A stretch of 64,000 nucleotides of DNA from assembly GCA_951828515.1 (NCBI GenBank), contig OX639992.1, forward strand, positions 434,001 through 498,000, read 5' to 3'. The translations under genes were made by a program, and so were the position numbers. The stretch comes from an uncultured Poribacteria bacterium (GTDB taxonomy: Bacteria > Poribacteria > WGA-4E > WGA-3G). Every line of letters starts with the position of its first letter. Within the stretch, counting starts at the first letter, position 1. Shown in pieces: positions 7,950 through 15,907 of this stretch. Below the pieces are notes generated by a model. The model did not search any database, was not told the origin of the DNA, and saw only the letters and a program-made list of their open reading frames with translations.

Positions 7950-9623
7950 ATGCCGAAAATGACAGGTGCTAAATTTATTGCTGAAACCGTCCACGGATAT
8001 GGGATTACTCACGTTTTTTTTATGCCGTATATCGGACCTCGGGCTTTAATGGAGATGGAAAGTCTTGGGATTAAGCGGGTTCAGACGCACGGCGAGAAAG
8101 CAGCGGCGTATATGGCTGACGCTTACGCTCGTGTGAACCGTAGTCCAAGTCTATGTATGGCACAATCGGTCGGAGCCGTGAACCTCGCTGCGGGGCTACA
8201 AGATGCTTATCTCGCTTGCTCACCGGTGGTTGCGATTACCGGCAAGGAAAACCAAATCAATCAACAACGGCATGCCTATCAAGAGGTGGATCACGTTAAT
8301 CCGTTTTCTGCTGTCACGAAATATAGCGCGTACGTCGCGACACCGGATCAGCTGCCTTTCTATCTACGTCAAGCCTTCCGTGCGGCGACGACAGGGACAC
8401 CGGGACCTGCCCACCTCGATTTTGAAGGCATCGCAGGAACCTCGGTTATCGATCGAGACGGCGAATTTGAGGTAATCATTGAAGAATCATTTACCCAATT
8501 ACCGCCGTTCCGACCGGAAGCAGAAGTAGAAAAGGTGGCAGAAGCCCTGAGCCTCCTCTCCGATGCGAAACGTCCGATCATTGTCGCAGGGGGTGGTGTA
8601 ACGGCTTCAGACGCACGCGCAGAACTTGTCGCATTGGCAGAGAAACTCTCTATTCCGGTCGCGACTTCTCTGAATGCAAAGGCGATGTTCCCCAGTGACC
8701 ATCCTCTGGCAGTCGGGACTCCGGGTTCCTATTCGCGAGCATGCGCCAACCAAGCGGTATGCGAGGCAGACCTCGTCTTCTTTATCGGAAGCCATACCGG
8801 TGGACAGGTAACCAACGGATACAAAATTCCGCCACAAGGCACGCCGGTTATACAACTCGACATTAACCCGGATGAACTCGGACGGAATTATCCAATCCAG
8901 TTAGGGATGCAGGGAGATGTGCGGAACACACTGCGCCGGATGCTTGACGCGTCAGAAGCTGCTGAGTCTCGGACTGAATGGGTTAGCCGCGTCCAAGAAT
9001 TAGTAAAAAATTGGAAAGACGATGTCAGCGAGAAGATGAACTCGGAACGGTTACCGATGCTACCGGAGCGGCTCTGTCGTGAACTGACAGACTATCTCCC
9101 GTCAGACGCAATCCTTGTATCCGATACAGGACATTCAGGGATTTGGACCGGTACGATGATCGATTTCAAACATCCCGATCAAAGTTTTATACGGTGTTCA
9201 GGCTCGCTGGGATGGGGACTTCCTGCGGCGATGGGTGCGAAGTGCGCGCAACCCGATAGACCCGTGGTCTGTTTCACAGGCGACGGCGGTATCTGGTATC
9301 ATATAGCAGAACTGGATACGGCGATGAAGTCCGGGATTAACGCCGTTATCGTTGTGAACAATAACCACTCACTGAATCAGGAGCAGGGTGGTGTTGAGTC
9401 GGTTTACGGTGGACGGACCTCCGGTTCTGATGAACTCTGGCTGTTCCCAGAGGCGGATTTCGCGAAGATGGCAGAATCGATGGGATGTCTTGGGATTACG
9501 GTCAATACACCGAGTGAACTCGCGGGCGCGCTGGATCAGGCACTCGATTCGGGGAGACCGGCGGTTGTGGATGTGAAAACACATGTGGAAGGGATTGCGC
9601 CACGGACGTGGATGCCTTCGTAA
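7950..9623 (+). CDS. thiamine-diphosphate-dependent enzyme, acetolactate synthase large-subunit type
   Basis: 557 residues with the three-domain order of the acetohydroxyacid synthase/benzoylformate decarboxylase superfamily. The ThDP-activating glutamate is Glu49 in THGEKAAAYMADAYAR. The central domain (about 190-330) has the IIVAGGGV motif, and the ThDP/Mg motif GDGG starts at 444 and runs to NNN at 470-472. AAAAGGGAGAAG precedes the ATG. No small regulatory subunit and no ilv genes are adjacent, so a biosynthetic AHAS role is doubtful; a decarboxylase or 2-keto-acid ligase in carbohydrate or organic acid catabolism fits the neighbourhood better. That is inference. Confidence 0.85.
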   Translation: MPKMTGAKFIAETVHGYGITHVFFMPYIGPRALMEMESLGIKRVQTHGEKAAAYMADAYARVNRSPSLCMAQSVGAVNLAAGLQDAYLACSPVVAITGKENQINQQRHAYQEVDHVNPFSAVTKYSAYVATPDQLPFYLRQAFRAATTGTPGPAHLDFEGIAGTSVIDRDGEFEVIIEESFTQLPPFRPEAEVEKVAEALSLLSDAKRPIIVAGGGVTASDARAELVALAEKLSIPVATSLNAKAMFPSDHPLAVGTPGSYSRACANQAVCEADLVFFIGSHTGGQVTNGYKIPPQGTPVIQLDINPDELGRNYPIQLGMQGDVRNTLRRMLDASEAAESRTEWVSRVQELVKNWKDDVSEKMNSERLPMLPERLCRELTDYLPSDAILVSDTGHSGIWTGTMIDFKHPDQSFIRCSGSLGWGLPAAMGAKCAQPDRPVVCFTGDGGIWYHIAELDTAMKSGINAVIVVNNNHSLNQEQGGVESVYGGRTSGSDELWLFPEADFAKMAESMGCLGITVNTPSELAGALDQALDSGRPAVVDVKTHVEGIAPRTWMPS

Positions 9624-9651
9624 CAGCAAATTGCGATGGTTGTGTTAGACC

Positions 9652-9695
9652 GGTGCGGTGTTTTTGATAGGGTGTTTTCCCCAGGAAACCGCACC
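9652..9695. repeat. REP-type hairpin with an inserted loop segment
   Basis: The arms GGTGCGGT and AACCGCACC are separated by a loop containing GTTTTTGATAGGGTGTTTTC. The same segment lies between different arms at 54658-54697 and 15750-15832. Confidence 0.55.
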
Positions 9696-9823
9696 TCCCA
9701 ATAAGTCGTTTCCATGTGGTCGTGCGAGGAAGATGGTTTCGATCTATTCCCAAATTGAAACTCCTCGCATAACCCACTTATCTCATAACAGTTCCGCAGA
9801 AATGTTAGTTAGGAGGTGGATAT

Positions 9824-10204
9824 GTGAATTGCCCCTTCTGCCCACCCAAAGTGAATGACAACGCGATTCTACTTGAGAACGACTTGAGTCTCTTTATCGA
9901 TCTCAAACAATCAATCCTGCAAGGCTCCGGGATCATCGTGCCAAAAGCGCATCGGCAATCAACGTTTGATCTTACCACAGAAGAAATTACTTCCACATTT
10001 TCACTTCTGACCGAGGTTAAAGCACTGCTTGACACCGAATACAACCCTCAAGGCTACAATCTGGGTTGGAACTGCGGTGCGGTAGCTGGACAAACAGTAT
10101 TCCACGCGCATTTGCATGTTATTCCGCGCTACGCGTCCGAACCTTATGCGGGTAAAGGGATTCGCTACTGGCTGAAACAGGAATCCAATCGACATAACAA
10201 CTGA
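9824..10204 (+). CDS. HIT-family nucleotide hydrolase/transferase
   Basis: 126 residues starting with GTG at 9824, chosen because AGGAGGTG lies 5 bases upstream; the ATG at 9822 is in another frame. The histidine triad is His94-Ala-His96-Leu-His98-Val-Ile, close to the usual HxHxHxx. The N-terminal CPFC motif is a common zinc site in this family, and GYNLGWNCGAVAGQTVFHAH is the conserved nucleotide-binding loop. Members hydrolyse adenosine polyphosphates or AMP derivatives such as AMP-lysine or Ap4A. Length is normal for the family. Downstream gene is on the other strand. Confidence 0.9.
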   Translation: MNCPFCPPKVNDNAILLENDLSLFIDLKQSILQGSGIIVPKAHRQSTFDLTTEEITSTFSLLTEVKALLDTEYNPQGYNLGWNCGAVAGQTVFHAHLHVIPRYASEPYAGKGIRYWLKQESNRHNN

Positions 10205-10250
10205 TGAGTCGTCATTGTTGATGGCCAGAATCTCGTTAGGTATTTTAAGG

Positions 10251-10460
10251 TTAAGGGCAGGTATCTTTAGTGAGCATGCGTCGCGCATGTGCTTTTCGTG
10301 TATATACTTTGCCGCCAACTAACTGACGATTCTTAAAGTCAGTAAACAAGTCGCTGTCGCCCTCGCGATAAGATACAAGCACTTTTACTCCTGATACTAT
10401 AGCCAAGGCAATAATATGCTCGTCGTTTGATGCTATCTCGTCTTTCAGTTCATTTAATCC
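10251..10460 (-). pseudogene. C-terminal remnant of a PIN-domain nuclease
   Basis: Reading the minus strand from 10460 gives 69 codons with NDEHIIALAIVSGVKVLVS and FTDFKNRQLVGGKVYT, the C-terminal half of a VapC-like PIN domain (conserved acidic DEH, then the strand and the DFKN segment). The frame is closed by TAA just upstream, has no ATG, GTG or TTG in the first part, and lacks the N-terminal half with the first catalytic Asp. It overlaps the last codons of the ATPase gene in the -1 frame. I read it as a truncated partner gene; translation from an unusual start or a frameshift from the ATPase cannot be excluded. Confidence 0.6.
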
Positions 10461-11761
10461 TTAAACCCCAGGAGTCGCTTAGATTCTTTCAAGAAAAATT
10501 CGCCGTAATGTGGTGGTACTCCAACCATATTGGCCATCTTATCAAAACTAATATTATGCACCTTGACGATATTTCCCTTTGGTTCAAAGTAGATCAACGA
10601 CACATCTTCGGGAAGGATATTGCCTCTTATAATGTCAATACGCGCGCGGTCGATCATATAGTCGCTGTGGGTTTCAACGATGAAGGACCGGTTACCGGTA
10701 TTTGCCAATTTCGTCAACAAAGAGGAGAGTTCCGCTTGTGCGCGTGGATGCAAGTGGACTTCAGGTTGCTGTAATAAGGAAAAACTCATCTCATGTCCTG
10801 AAACATTAGGACTTAAAACCTGAACCAAAATTGGTAGAATTTGACTGACACCGTAGCCGACATCAACGATATTTGCTTTAGGACCGCGCACTTTGACCTG
10901 TAGTTGGAATGGAGCCCCCAAGGAGCGTCCAAGGTTTCTTACGTCTATGTTCTCGAATAACCCAGAATTCCTGCCAAATTCGACTAATTGTGTTTTCAAT
11001 TCCTCCCAATTCTTTTTCTCAGTCGCTTCAACCCGCATTAAATACATAGGAACATCACTACCTTCCGGATCATCAAACTCCCTCGTCGGATCATAGGTTC
11101 GTTTAGGACGTGAGCGAATGGGAGATGTACTAAATACTGACAAGTTTTGAAAGATATCCCACGGGCTGCCTTCAAATTTTTTAATTTTTTCTCCAAAATA
11201 TTTTTTGAAAATTATTTCACCTTCAGATTCCACTCTGGAAGGAGGAAAAAAGAAGTAAACGGAATACTCGTTCAATCTATCAGCATCACAAGCTATTATA
11301 TATCGATTCTGTTCTTCATCAAAGGATTCTAAACGCATCGCCATGTCCATATTATCCTTAGTTCTGATAATGATTTCACCATCAGTAAATCCCATCACTA
11401 TTGAACTAACAGCAGGCTCAATTCCTTCCTTTTTTTCTACAAATTCAACCATCCATTCAATCTCTTCATTAGCATGTTTAGAAACAAATCCAAGCCTAAA
11501 AACTTTCTCTTTTTTTCGACTGTTTCTGACAATATCTTTAAAGGTTCCCATTGAATAAGGAAAGGTTCCCATTGTATAAGAGTGTGAATTAAAATTTACA
11601 CCTTTACCCTGAAAATAATTTGCTAACACATGGAAACTGGCGAGGGTTGTGGTTTTCCCCGTGCTGTTTTCGCCGACTAAAAAGGTCAGAGGACGAATTT
11701 CAAGCGTCTGGCGTTCACCAAAGCAGCGGACTTCTTCTATTGTGAATTGGGTGATACTCAT
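10454..11761 (-). CDS. AAA family ATPase (OLD/AAA_15-21 type)
   Basis: 435 residues. Walker A is GENSTGKT (30-37), the ABC-type Walker B region is LLQQPEVHLHP (329-339), followed by VETHSDYMIDR (362-372), all hallmarks of the SMC-like AAA_15/AAA_21 ATPases. The usual LIEEPE form is here LLQQPE, with the catalytic-position Glu334 retained. The middle (about 110-230) is Lys/Glu-rich and noticeably AT-rich in DNA, unlike the neighbours, which suggests transfer. These ATPases often pair with a nuclease gene in defence or toxin-like systems (for example PARIS, Septu); the partner here is a broken PIN gene at the 3' end. Function is inference from family and context. Confidence 0.85.
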   Translation of the reverse strand: MSITQFTIEEVRCFGERQTLEIRPLTFLVGENSTGKTTTLASFHVLANYFQGKGVNFNSHSYTMGTFPYSMGTFKDIVRNSRKKEKVFRLGFVSKHANEEIEWMVEFVEKKEGIEPAVSSIVMGFTDGEIIIRTKDNMDMAMRLESFDEEQNRYIIACDADRLNEYSVYFFFPPSRVESEGEIIFKKYFGEKIKKFEGSPWDIFQNLSVFSTSPIRSRPKRTYDPTREFDDPEGSDVPMYLMRVEATEKKNWEELKTQLVEFGRNSGLFENIDVRNLGRSLGAPFQLQVKVRGPKANIVDVGYGVSQILPILVQVLSPNVSGHEMSFSLLQQPEVHLHPRAQAELSSLLTKLANTGNRSFIVETHSDYMIDRARIDIIRGNILPEDVSLIYFEPKGNIVKVHNISFDKMANMVGVPPHYGEFFLKESKRLLGFKD

Positions 11762-11860
11762 GTTGTCATCTCCGCAATGTTATACCAATTCTAATTGATG
11801 ATTTCTCTTAAAAGAGTCTACCGTCTTTGGTTATGCCCGGTGCGGTTAGGAAACCGCACC

Positions 11861-12610
11861 ATAGGTGTCAATTTAGGGATATTTTACAGCCCTTGGTCGT
11901 CGTCTCGTAGGCTGGGTAGAACGGATGCCACCAAACCCCGTAGGGGTGCTATTGCTTCGCAGTGAGAATAGAAAGCGGCGTATGCCAGCAACCGCACCCC
12001 GTATGAAGTTTAAGAATTTAATCGGGTAATTTCTGAACGGTTTATCAATAGGACAACGACAAGCAGGAAGGTTCGTAGTCGTGCGATTCATCGCACGTCG
12101 TGTGGTCCAAGATTACCCAATTTATTTGTTAATCCTCATTAGGAGTGCTATGTCTATAGAAAACGCATCAAGAAGACTCCATCATCTTGTAAATCCTTGA
12201 ATCCTGTAAATCCTGATTCATACGATGAACACCTACATGTCTCCATAACCAAGTCATCTTTTTCTAAAATTGGCCCCTATGGCTTCAAAACCCACCCCGC
12301 CGCTGACGAGGTTTCTCACCTCGCCTCTTGAGTCTCGTAGGTTGGGTAGAACGGATGCCACCAAACCCGTAAATATCATAGAAAGCGAAGGTCGGTCCAT
12401 ACACGCCCCATTGATCAGAAACCGAGAGAAACCCAACGCTTTCGGCGTCAAGTGCCGGGACCTCTGCGGGTATGACGTTGGGTTTCGCTGGGGTATTGAG
12501 TGGGTATGCCGGCATGTCGTATTTCAGGCGTATTTGGCACCCCTACGTCTTCTTTTTGCGTTCCGCTCTACCCAACCTACGGGACCCGAAACCGCTAAAT
12601 TGACACCTAT
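11861..12610. mobile_element. 750-bp non-autonomous element with 16-bp terminal inverted repeats
   Basis: ATAGGTGTCAATTTAG at 11861-11876 is matched exactly in inverse at 12595-12610. The element interrupts a dispersed repeat whose intact copy is at 6567-6690. The 22-bp REP palindrome stands on both sides (11839-11860 and 12611-12632, one mismatch), like a long target duplication. Inside are no transposase and no believable gene, but further nested repeats (11904-11937, 12336-12582) and a reversed copy of the TATAGACATAGCAC repeat at about 12148-12163. A degenerate left end (TAAGTGTCAATTTAAG) recurs at 23011. Confidence 0.65.
12336..12582. repeat. nested inverted-repeat module, copy 1
   Basis: CGTAGGTTGGGTAGAACGG at 12336-12354 pairs with its near-inverse at 12563-12582. 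Inside lie AGAAACCCAAC (12426) and GTTGGGTTTC (12477), an inner inverted pair. The copy at 23039-23283 has the same architecture. A lone left arm sits at 11904-11937. A frame across this module (12270-12671, plus strand) is not a gene. Confidence 0.6.
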
Positions 12611-12905
12611 GGTGCGGTTAGGAAACCCCACCTACCGGATCTGGGTGGACGGTGAGGCTAATGCGATATAAACTTTTAGAGATGGTATTATTCTTTAATT
12701 TTGGGATATATTGATTTGCGACTGTCTCAATATGTGCTGTCCATTGTCGTAACATACCCAATGGAAAATATCAAGAGAAACCACATCATTCCCCAGAGCC
12801 ATTCAGGTCCAGCAGTGGTGGCAGGGCTTCGCTTCTATTGAAATGTAAACTTATTTTTAGAATTCACCATAAATGGTTCTGATATCCTTCAAGGTTCCCA
12901 TGGAC

Positions 12906-13415
12906 TCAGGAAAAGAAAAAAAGTAAAACAGTGGTTCCCAAAACCATCAAGTCAAGCATGCCTGCAACCCAAATTTTCTTCCACCCCTGTCTCCCGATTT
13001 TCTGCTTTAAAAAGAACAAGCGTCCGATCAACCAGAGAGAATAGAGCTGAAGTGGGGCAAAAAATAAGCCGAGTAGCGCAGCATGCAATGCACGATTCAC
13101 CGTCGTCTCACTGATTGATAAAGGTATTTCCACCGGATCTCCTTCAATCTTCGCAGCATCGGGGGACCCGCCTTCTGCGTCAGGCACCGCAACCGCTCGT
13201 TCTCGTCCTTTAAGAAGGGGGATGGCGCGTTCAGCATCGGTTTCAGCGACTTGCAATTTAATACCGCCTAACGCGTTGCTCAGGTGCCACGCGACACCGA
13301 CGGTAAATTCGTCTGCGAGGAAACTGGACACGTCGTTGGTTTCAAGTAGCCCCTTCGCCAGGTGCGCTTCAAAAGGCATGTCAAAAGTCGCCAATGTGAC
13401 TAATTTTTCAGCCAT
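12906..13415 (-). CDS. DUF2007-like protein with two C-terminal membrane segments
   Basis: 169 residues from the ATG at 13415, preferred over a start at 13472 because GGAGGT stands upstream and MAEKLVTLATFDMPFEAHLAKGLL is the typical opening of DUF2007 (putative signal-transducing, PII-like ferredoxin fold). Residues 1-70 are the domain; 70-95 a charged linker; about 105-130 and 145-169 are two hydrophobic helices, so the domain would be membrane-anchored with the N-terminus probably cytosolic. Nothing nearby identifies a signal. The 5' spacer (12691-12905 lies 3' of it) shows no further gene. Confidence 0.7.
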   Translation of the reverse strand: MAEKLVTLATFDMPFEAHLAKGLLETNDVSSFLADEFTVGVAWHLSNALGGIKLQVAETDAERAIPLLKGRERAVAVPDAEGGSPDAAKIEGDPVEIPLSISETTVNRALHAALLGLFFAPLQLYSLWLIGRLFFLKQKIGRQGWKKIWVAGMLDLMVLGTTVLLFFFS

Positions 13416-13519
13416 CACTCTACCTCCAAGTATATTGCCTAACTGGTGATCCTTGTTAGTAAATTCTACCATAAATTTCGCTATAATACTACTTTAACGC
13501 AAGTTGCCATCAGAGCCAT

Positions 13520-13945
13520 TCAATTGTCGGTTTTTTGAGCATTTTCGCGAAAGACTTCCATGCCAGCGGAACCGTCTGCGACCCGTCGAATCTGATTTTC
13601 AAAACCGGGCGGCGAGAGGGTCCATGTAATCCAGAGCGGTTCATCGCCTGTATTGACAAATCGGTGCTCAACATTCGGTGGGAGATAGATGACGGTACCG
13701 GGTTTCAGATCAGCAACTTCATCACCGACAAACGCTTTGCCTTGTCCACCATAGACGAAAATGATCTCTTCGGCTTCGCTGTGGGAATGGATAGGAATTT
13801 CACTGTGCGGATCAATTTCTTCCAACCCCATGGAGAAGTGTTGCGTATTAACGGTATTCGGTTCGACGAGCGTGTACAATGTGCGTGGAGCCTCGCCTTC
13901 AATTCGGACGACTTCGGCGTCCTCTTTGTGATAGATATGTTTCAT
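13520..13945 (-). CDS. cupin-domain protein with a repeat-derived 3' end
   Basis: 141 residues from the ATG at 13945 (GAGGAG 5 bases upstream). A single cupin_2 barrel: motif 1 is HSEIPIHSHSEAEEIIFVYGG with metal ligands His, His and Glu, motif 2 is LPPNVEHRFVNTGDEP with the fourth His. Such proteins are metal-dependent dioxygenases, isomerases or sugar/ligand binders. The last residues, about ENAQKTDN and the stop, are encoded inside a dispersed MITE-like sequence (13511-13551, same as 26324-26366), so the original C-terminus may have been replaced. The gene follows no clear operon. Confidence 0.8.
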   Translation of the reverse strand: MKHIYHKEDAEVVRIEGEAPRTLYTLVEPNTVNTQHFSMGLEEIDPHSEIPIHSHSEAEEIIFVYGGQGKAFVGDEVADLKPGTVIYLPPNVEHRFVNTGDEPLWITWTLSPPGFENQIRRVADGSAGMEVFRENAQKTDN

Positions 13946-13963
13946 TTTTCTCCTCGTGGTATG

Positions 13964-14143
13964 GCGCAAACTAATAGTTTACGCTACAAGCCCCTGTTAC
14001 GGCACATCGCGCAAACTAATAGTTTATGCTACAAGCCCCTGTTACGGCACATCGCGCAAACTAATAGTTTATGCTACAAGCCCCTGTTACGGCACATCGC
14101 GCAAACTAATAGTTTACGCTACAAGCCCCTGTTACGGCACACG
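13964..14143. repeat. four tandem 45-bp units, each with a hairpin followed by GCTACAAG
   Basis: Units start at 13964, 14009, 14054 and 14099 and differ by one or two bases. Each has AAACTAATAGTTT (perfect 6-bp stem, one-base loop), then TATGCTACAAG. Similar hairpin-CTACAA units stand at 41180-41203 and near 58265. The multiple of three creates false open frames across the array. Confidence 0.85.
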
Positions 14144-14178
14144 GAGTGTGCCTACTACTTTTAATCGAATTCACGTAT

Positions 14179-15570
14179 TTAGGCAAACCAGTAGGAATAT
14201 AGGCTTGCGTTTTTGATTTGAAATCGGAGCCGGACCTCTTTTCCTTTGAGTGCTTCCAGTGAATGCTTAAATTTAACCCCTGTATCTAATTGATTCCCGA
14301 CGATCTGATCAGAGACGTAATTCTCTAAGACTTCGCCTGTATCATCGGTGACCGAGACGATAACATAGCCTTGACTTGCATCGACGTTAAGGTGTAATTC
14401 GCCACCATTGACTCTCAACGGTTTTGTTAGCATGTACCCTTCGGTTTCATCTGCATCAAGTGAGACGAACCCGTCACGTCTCAAGGTCGCCAAGCCGAGC
14501 ATAGATGTGTGCTTGCGCTCGACCTGCTTGAATTTCCTGCCGGTGTGTGGTCCGTTCACACCACCGTAATAGAAATAGATTTGATCGTCGCGTGTGACGA
14601 AATTCTGGGTGACTCTCACCATCCCGTCTTCCCAACTGCCCGTCTGTCCAAGCGAGAGAAATGTTTGACGATCCAAGACGCGTTGCCAGTGGACACCATC
14701 ACGACTCATCGCGAGTGATGTGTCAATCGTGCCATCAACGCCCTCGCGATAGACCCAGATCATACCGAGATAGATGCCCTCATAAATGTTGATGGGCATA
14801 CCGTAAATCTGTGTGCCCTCCTCATCAACCTCGTCGCATTCAAACACACGTTTCGGCTCGCTGAAATGAATTGCGTCGGGACTCTCAGCGCGAGCGGTTT
14901 TGCGTCCACCCGCCCCGAATCGTCCAAACACAACGTATTTCTGTATTTTGGGATCCCACACCAAGGACTGGGTGGTATCGCTATCAAGCGGGATGACGGG
15001 ATTGGTTTCGCAGTTCGTCCAGTGAACGCCGTCTGGTGAAAACGACATCCACATACCGTCTCCGTCACCGCGACCCCAGATCGTCCTTCCCTCGTGTTGA
15101 ATGAAAGTATCGATCCCACCGTGTTCCCAATAAAAGCCTTTGTAACGACGTGCGGGATCTGTTTCGTGTTCGTCGTAGATGACAGCCATGCCTTCACAGT
15201 TTGTGCGTCCGACATCAATCAGATTATTGGCGGTGCTTCCTTCAAAATCGACTTGGTTTAGGATCGGTTTCTCCCAATGCACGCCATCGGTTGAGGTGGC
15301 ATAGCCAAGGAGTGTTATATTGCCGAGGGCGTTCCGTTGACGGATTTTCACCATGCCATCGACGTAAGGTCCTGTGAGATACCACATTTTGAAGATCGAA
15401 TTCTCTGGATCGTAGAGGACTGTGCCGTAGAGGGATGCGACGCTCTCCCACGGATTCTCACCGCGCAGAACCGGGTTATCGGGATGCCGTTGGGGTTGGT
15501 GCATCCGGCGGTAAAGCCTCTCGATTCGGGTAACGTGATGGAGGTCGAGAAAAAGATAGCGATGTTCCAT
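14179..15570 (-). CDS. GH43/GH32-like five-bladed propeller protein
   Basis: 463 residues from the ATG at 15570 (AAGGAG upstream; the TTG at 15588 is less likely). Repeating elements YATSTDGVHWEKP, MWMSFSPDGVHWTNCE, ESPDAIHFSEPKRVFE and LAMSRDGVHWQRV are the SxDGxxW blades of GH43/GH32/DUF-type propellers. The C-terminal 100 residues are a beta-sandwich ending RLRFQIKNASLYSYWFA, shared with the paralogue at 21317. No signal peptide, so it would act in the cytoplasm unless exported otherwise. Probable acids are not assignable by eye. Promoter at 15610-15638. It probably acts on a sugar oligomer, by inference from fold and the GH32 neighbour. Confidence 0.75.
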   Translation of the reverse strand: MEHRYLFLDLHHVTRIERLYRRMHQPQRHPDNPVLRGENPWESVASLYGTVLYDPENSIFKMWYLTGPYVDGMVKIRQRNALGNITLLGYATSTDGVHWEKPILNQVDFEGSTANNLIDVGRTNCEGMAVIYDEHETDPARRYKGFYWEHGGIDTFIQHEGRTIWGRGDGDGMWMSFSPDGVHWTNCETNPVIPLDSDTTQSLVWDPKIQKYVVFGRFGAGGRKTARAESPDAIHFSEPKRVFECDEVDEEGTQIYGMPINIYEGIYLGMIWVYREGVDGTIDTSLAMSRDGVHWQRVLDRQTFLSLGQTGSWEDGMVRVTQNFVTRDDQIYFYYGGVNGPHTGRKFKQVERKHTSMLGLATLRRDGFVSLDADETEGYMLTKPLRVNGGELHLNVDASQGYVIVSVTDDTGEVLENYVSDQIVGNQLDTGVKFKHSLEALKGKEVRLRFQIKNASLYSYWFA

Positions 15571-15609
15571 GTGGAGGCTCCTTAGCAATTTAGCGTCGTT
15601 TGCGGGGAT

Positions 15610-15638
15610 ATGTTATCATAGATGTGAAGGTAAGTCAA
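15610..15638 (-). promoter_or_regulatory. promoter for the propeller gene at 14179-15570
   Basis: Minus strand TTGACT, 17-base spacer, TAACAT, about 40 bases before the start codon. Confidence 0.5.
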
Positions 15639-15657
15639 TTACAACGGATGTATTCCA

Positions 15658-15898
15658 CAGACCATTCAGTTTTCGATTTTTTGTTGGTTTTAGAGAAATA
15701 TTCGCGACCGGGAGGTCGCTCCTACAAGAATAGCGGTCAGCAGTCAGAAGCGAGGGGTTTTTGATAGGGGTTTTTGATAGGGGTTTTTGATAGGGCGTTT
15801 CCCTTTCCTCAATTTCCCCAAGAAACCTCGCCAGCGTAAAATGGTTAGTAAGCGTCGGGATTCGGAGATCCCTCCTACAGAAGAACTGAATGGTTCTG
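15658..15898. repeat. MITE-like element with hairpins and a 13-bp tandem repeat inside
   Basis: CAGACCATTCAGTTTTC at the left and AACTGAATGGTTCTG at the right are inverse of one another. Inside: hairpin GCGACCGGGAGGTCGCTCCTAC (15704-15725) given here in two parts GCGACCGGGAGGTCGC + TCCTAC, three copies of TTTTTGATAGGGG (from 15758, 15771, 15784), and GGGATTCGGAGATCCC + TCCTAC (15857-15878). No gene. The related element at 26324-26447 has the same ends. Confidence 0.6.
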
Positions 15899-15907
15899 TC
15901 CGTTGAG

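Noticed and set aside
7950-9623. ilvB (acetolactate synthase) as a definite gene name
   Set aside because: No small subunit or ilv neighbours; the ThDP superfamily is too broad for a specific name.
12270-12671. 133-codon plus-strand frame
   Set aside because: Crosses both ends of the nested repeat module and the end of the 750-bp element; no family resemblance.
13535-14164. Plus-strand 209-codon frame opposite the cupin gene
   Set aside because: Antisense to a clear cupin gene and then through the 45-bp array.
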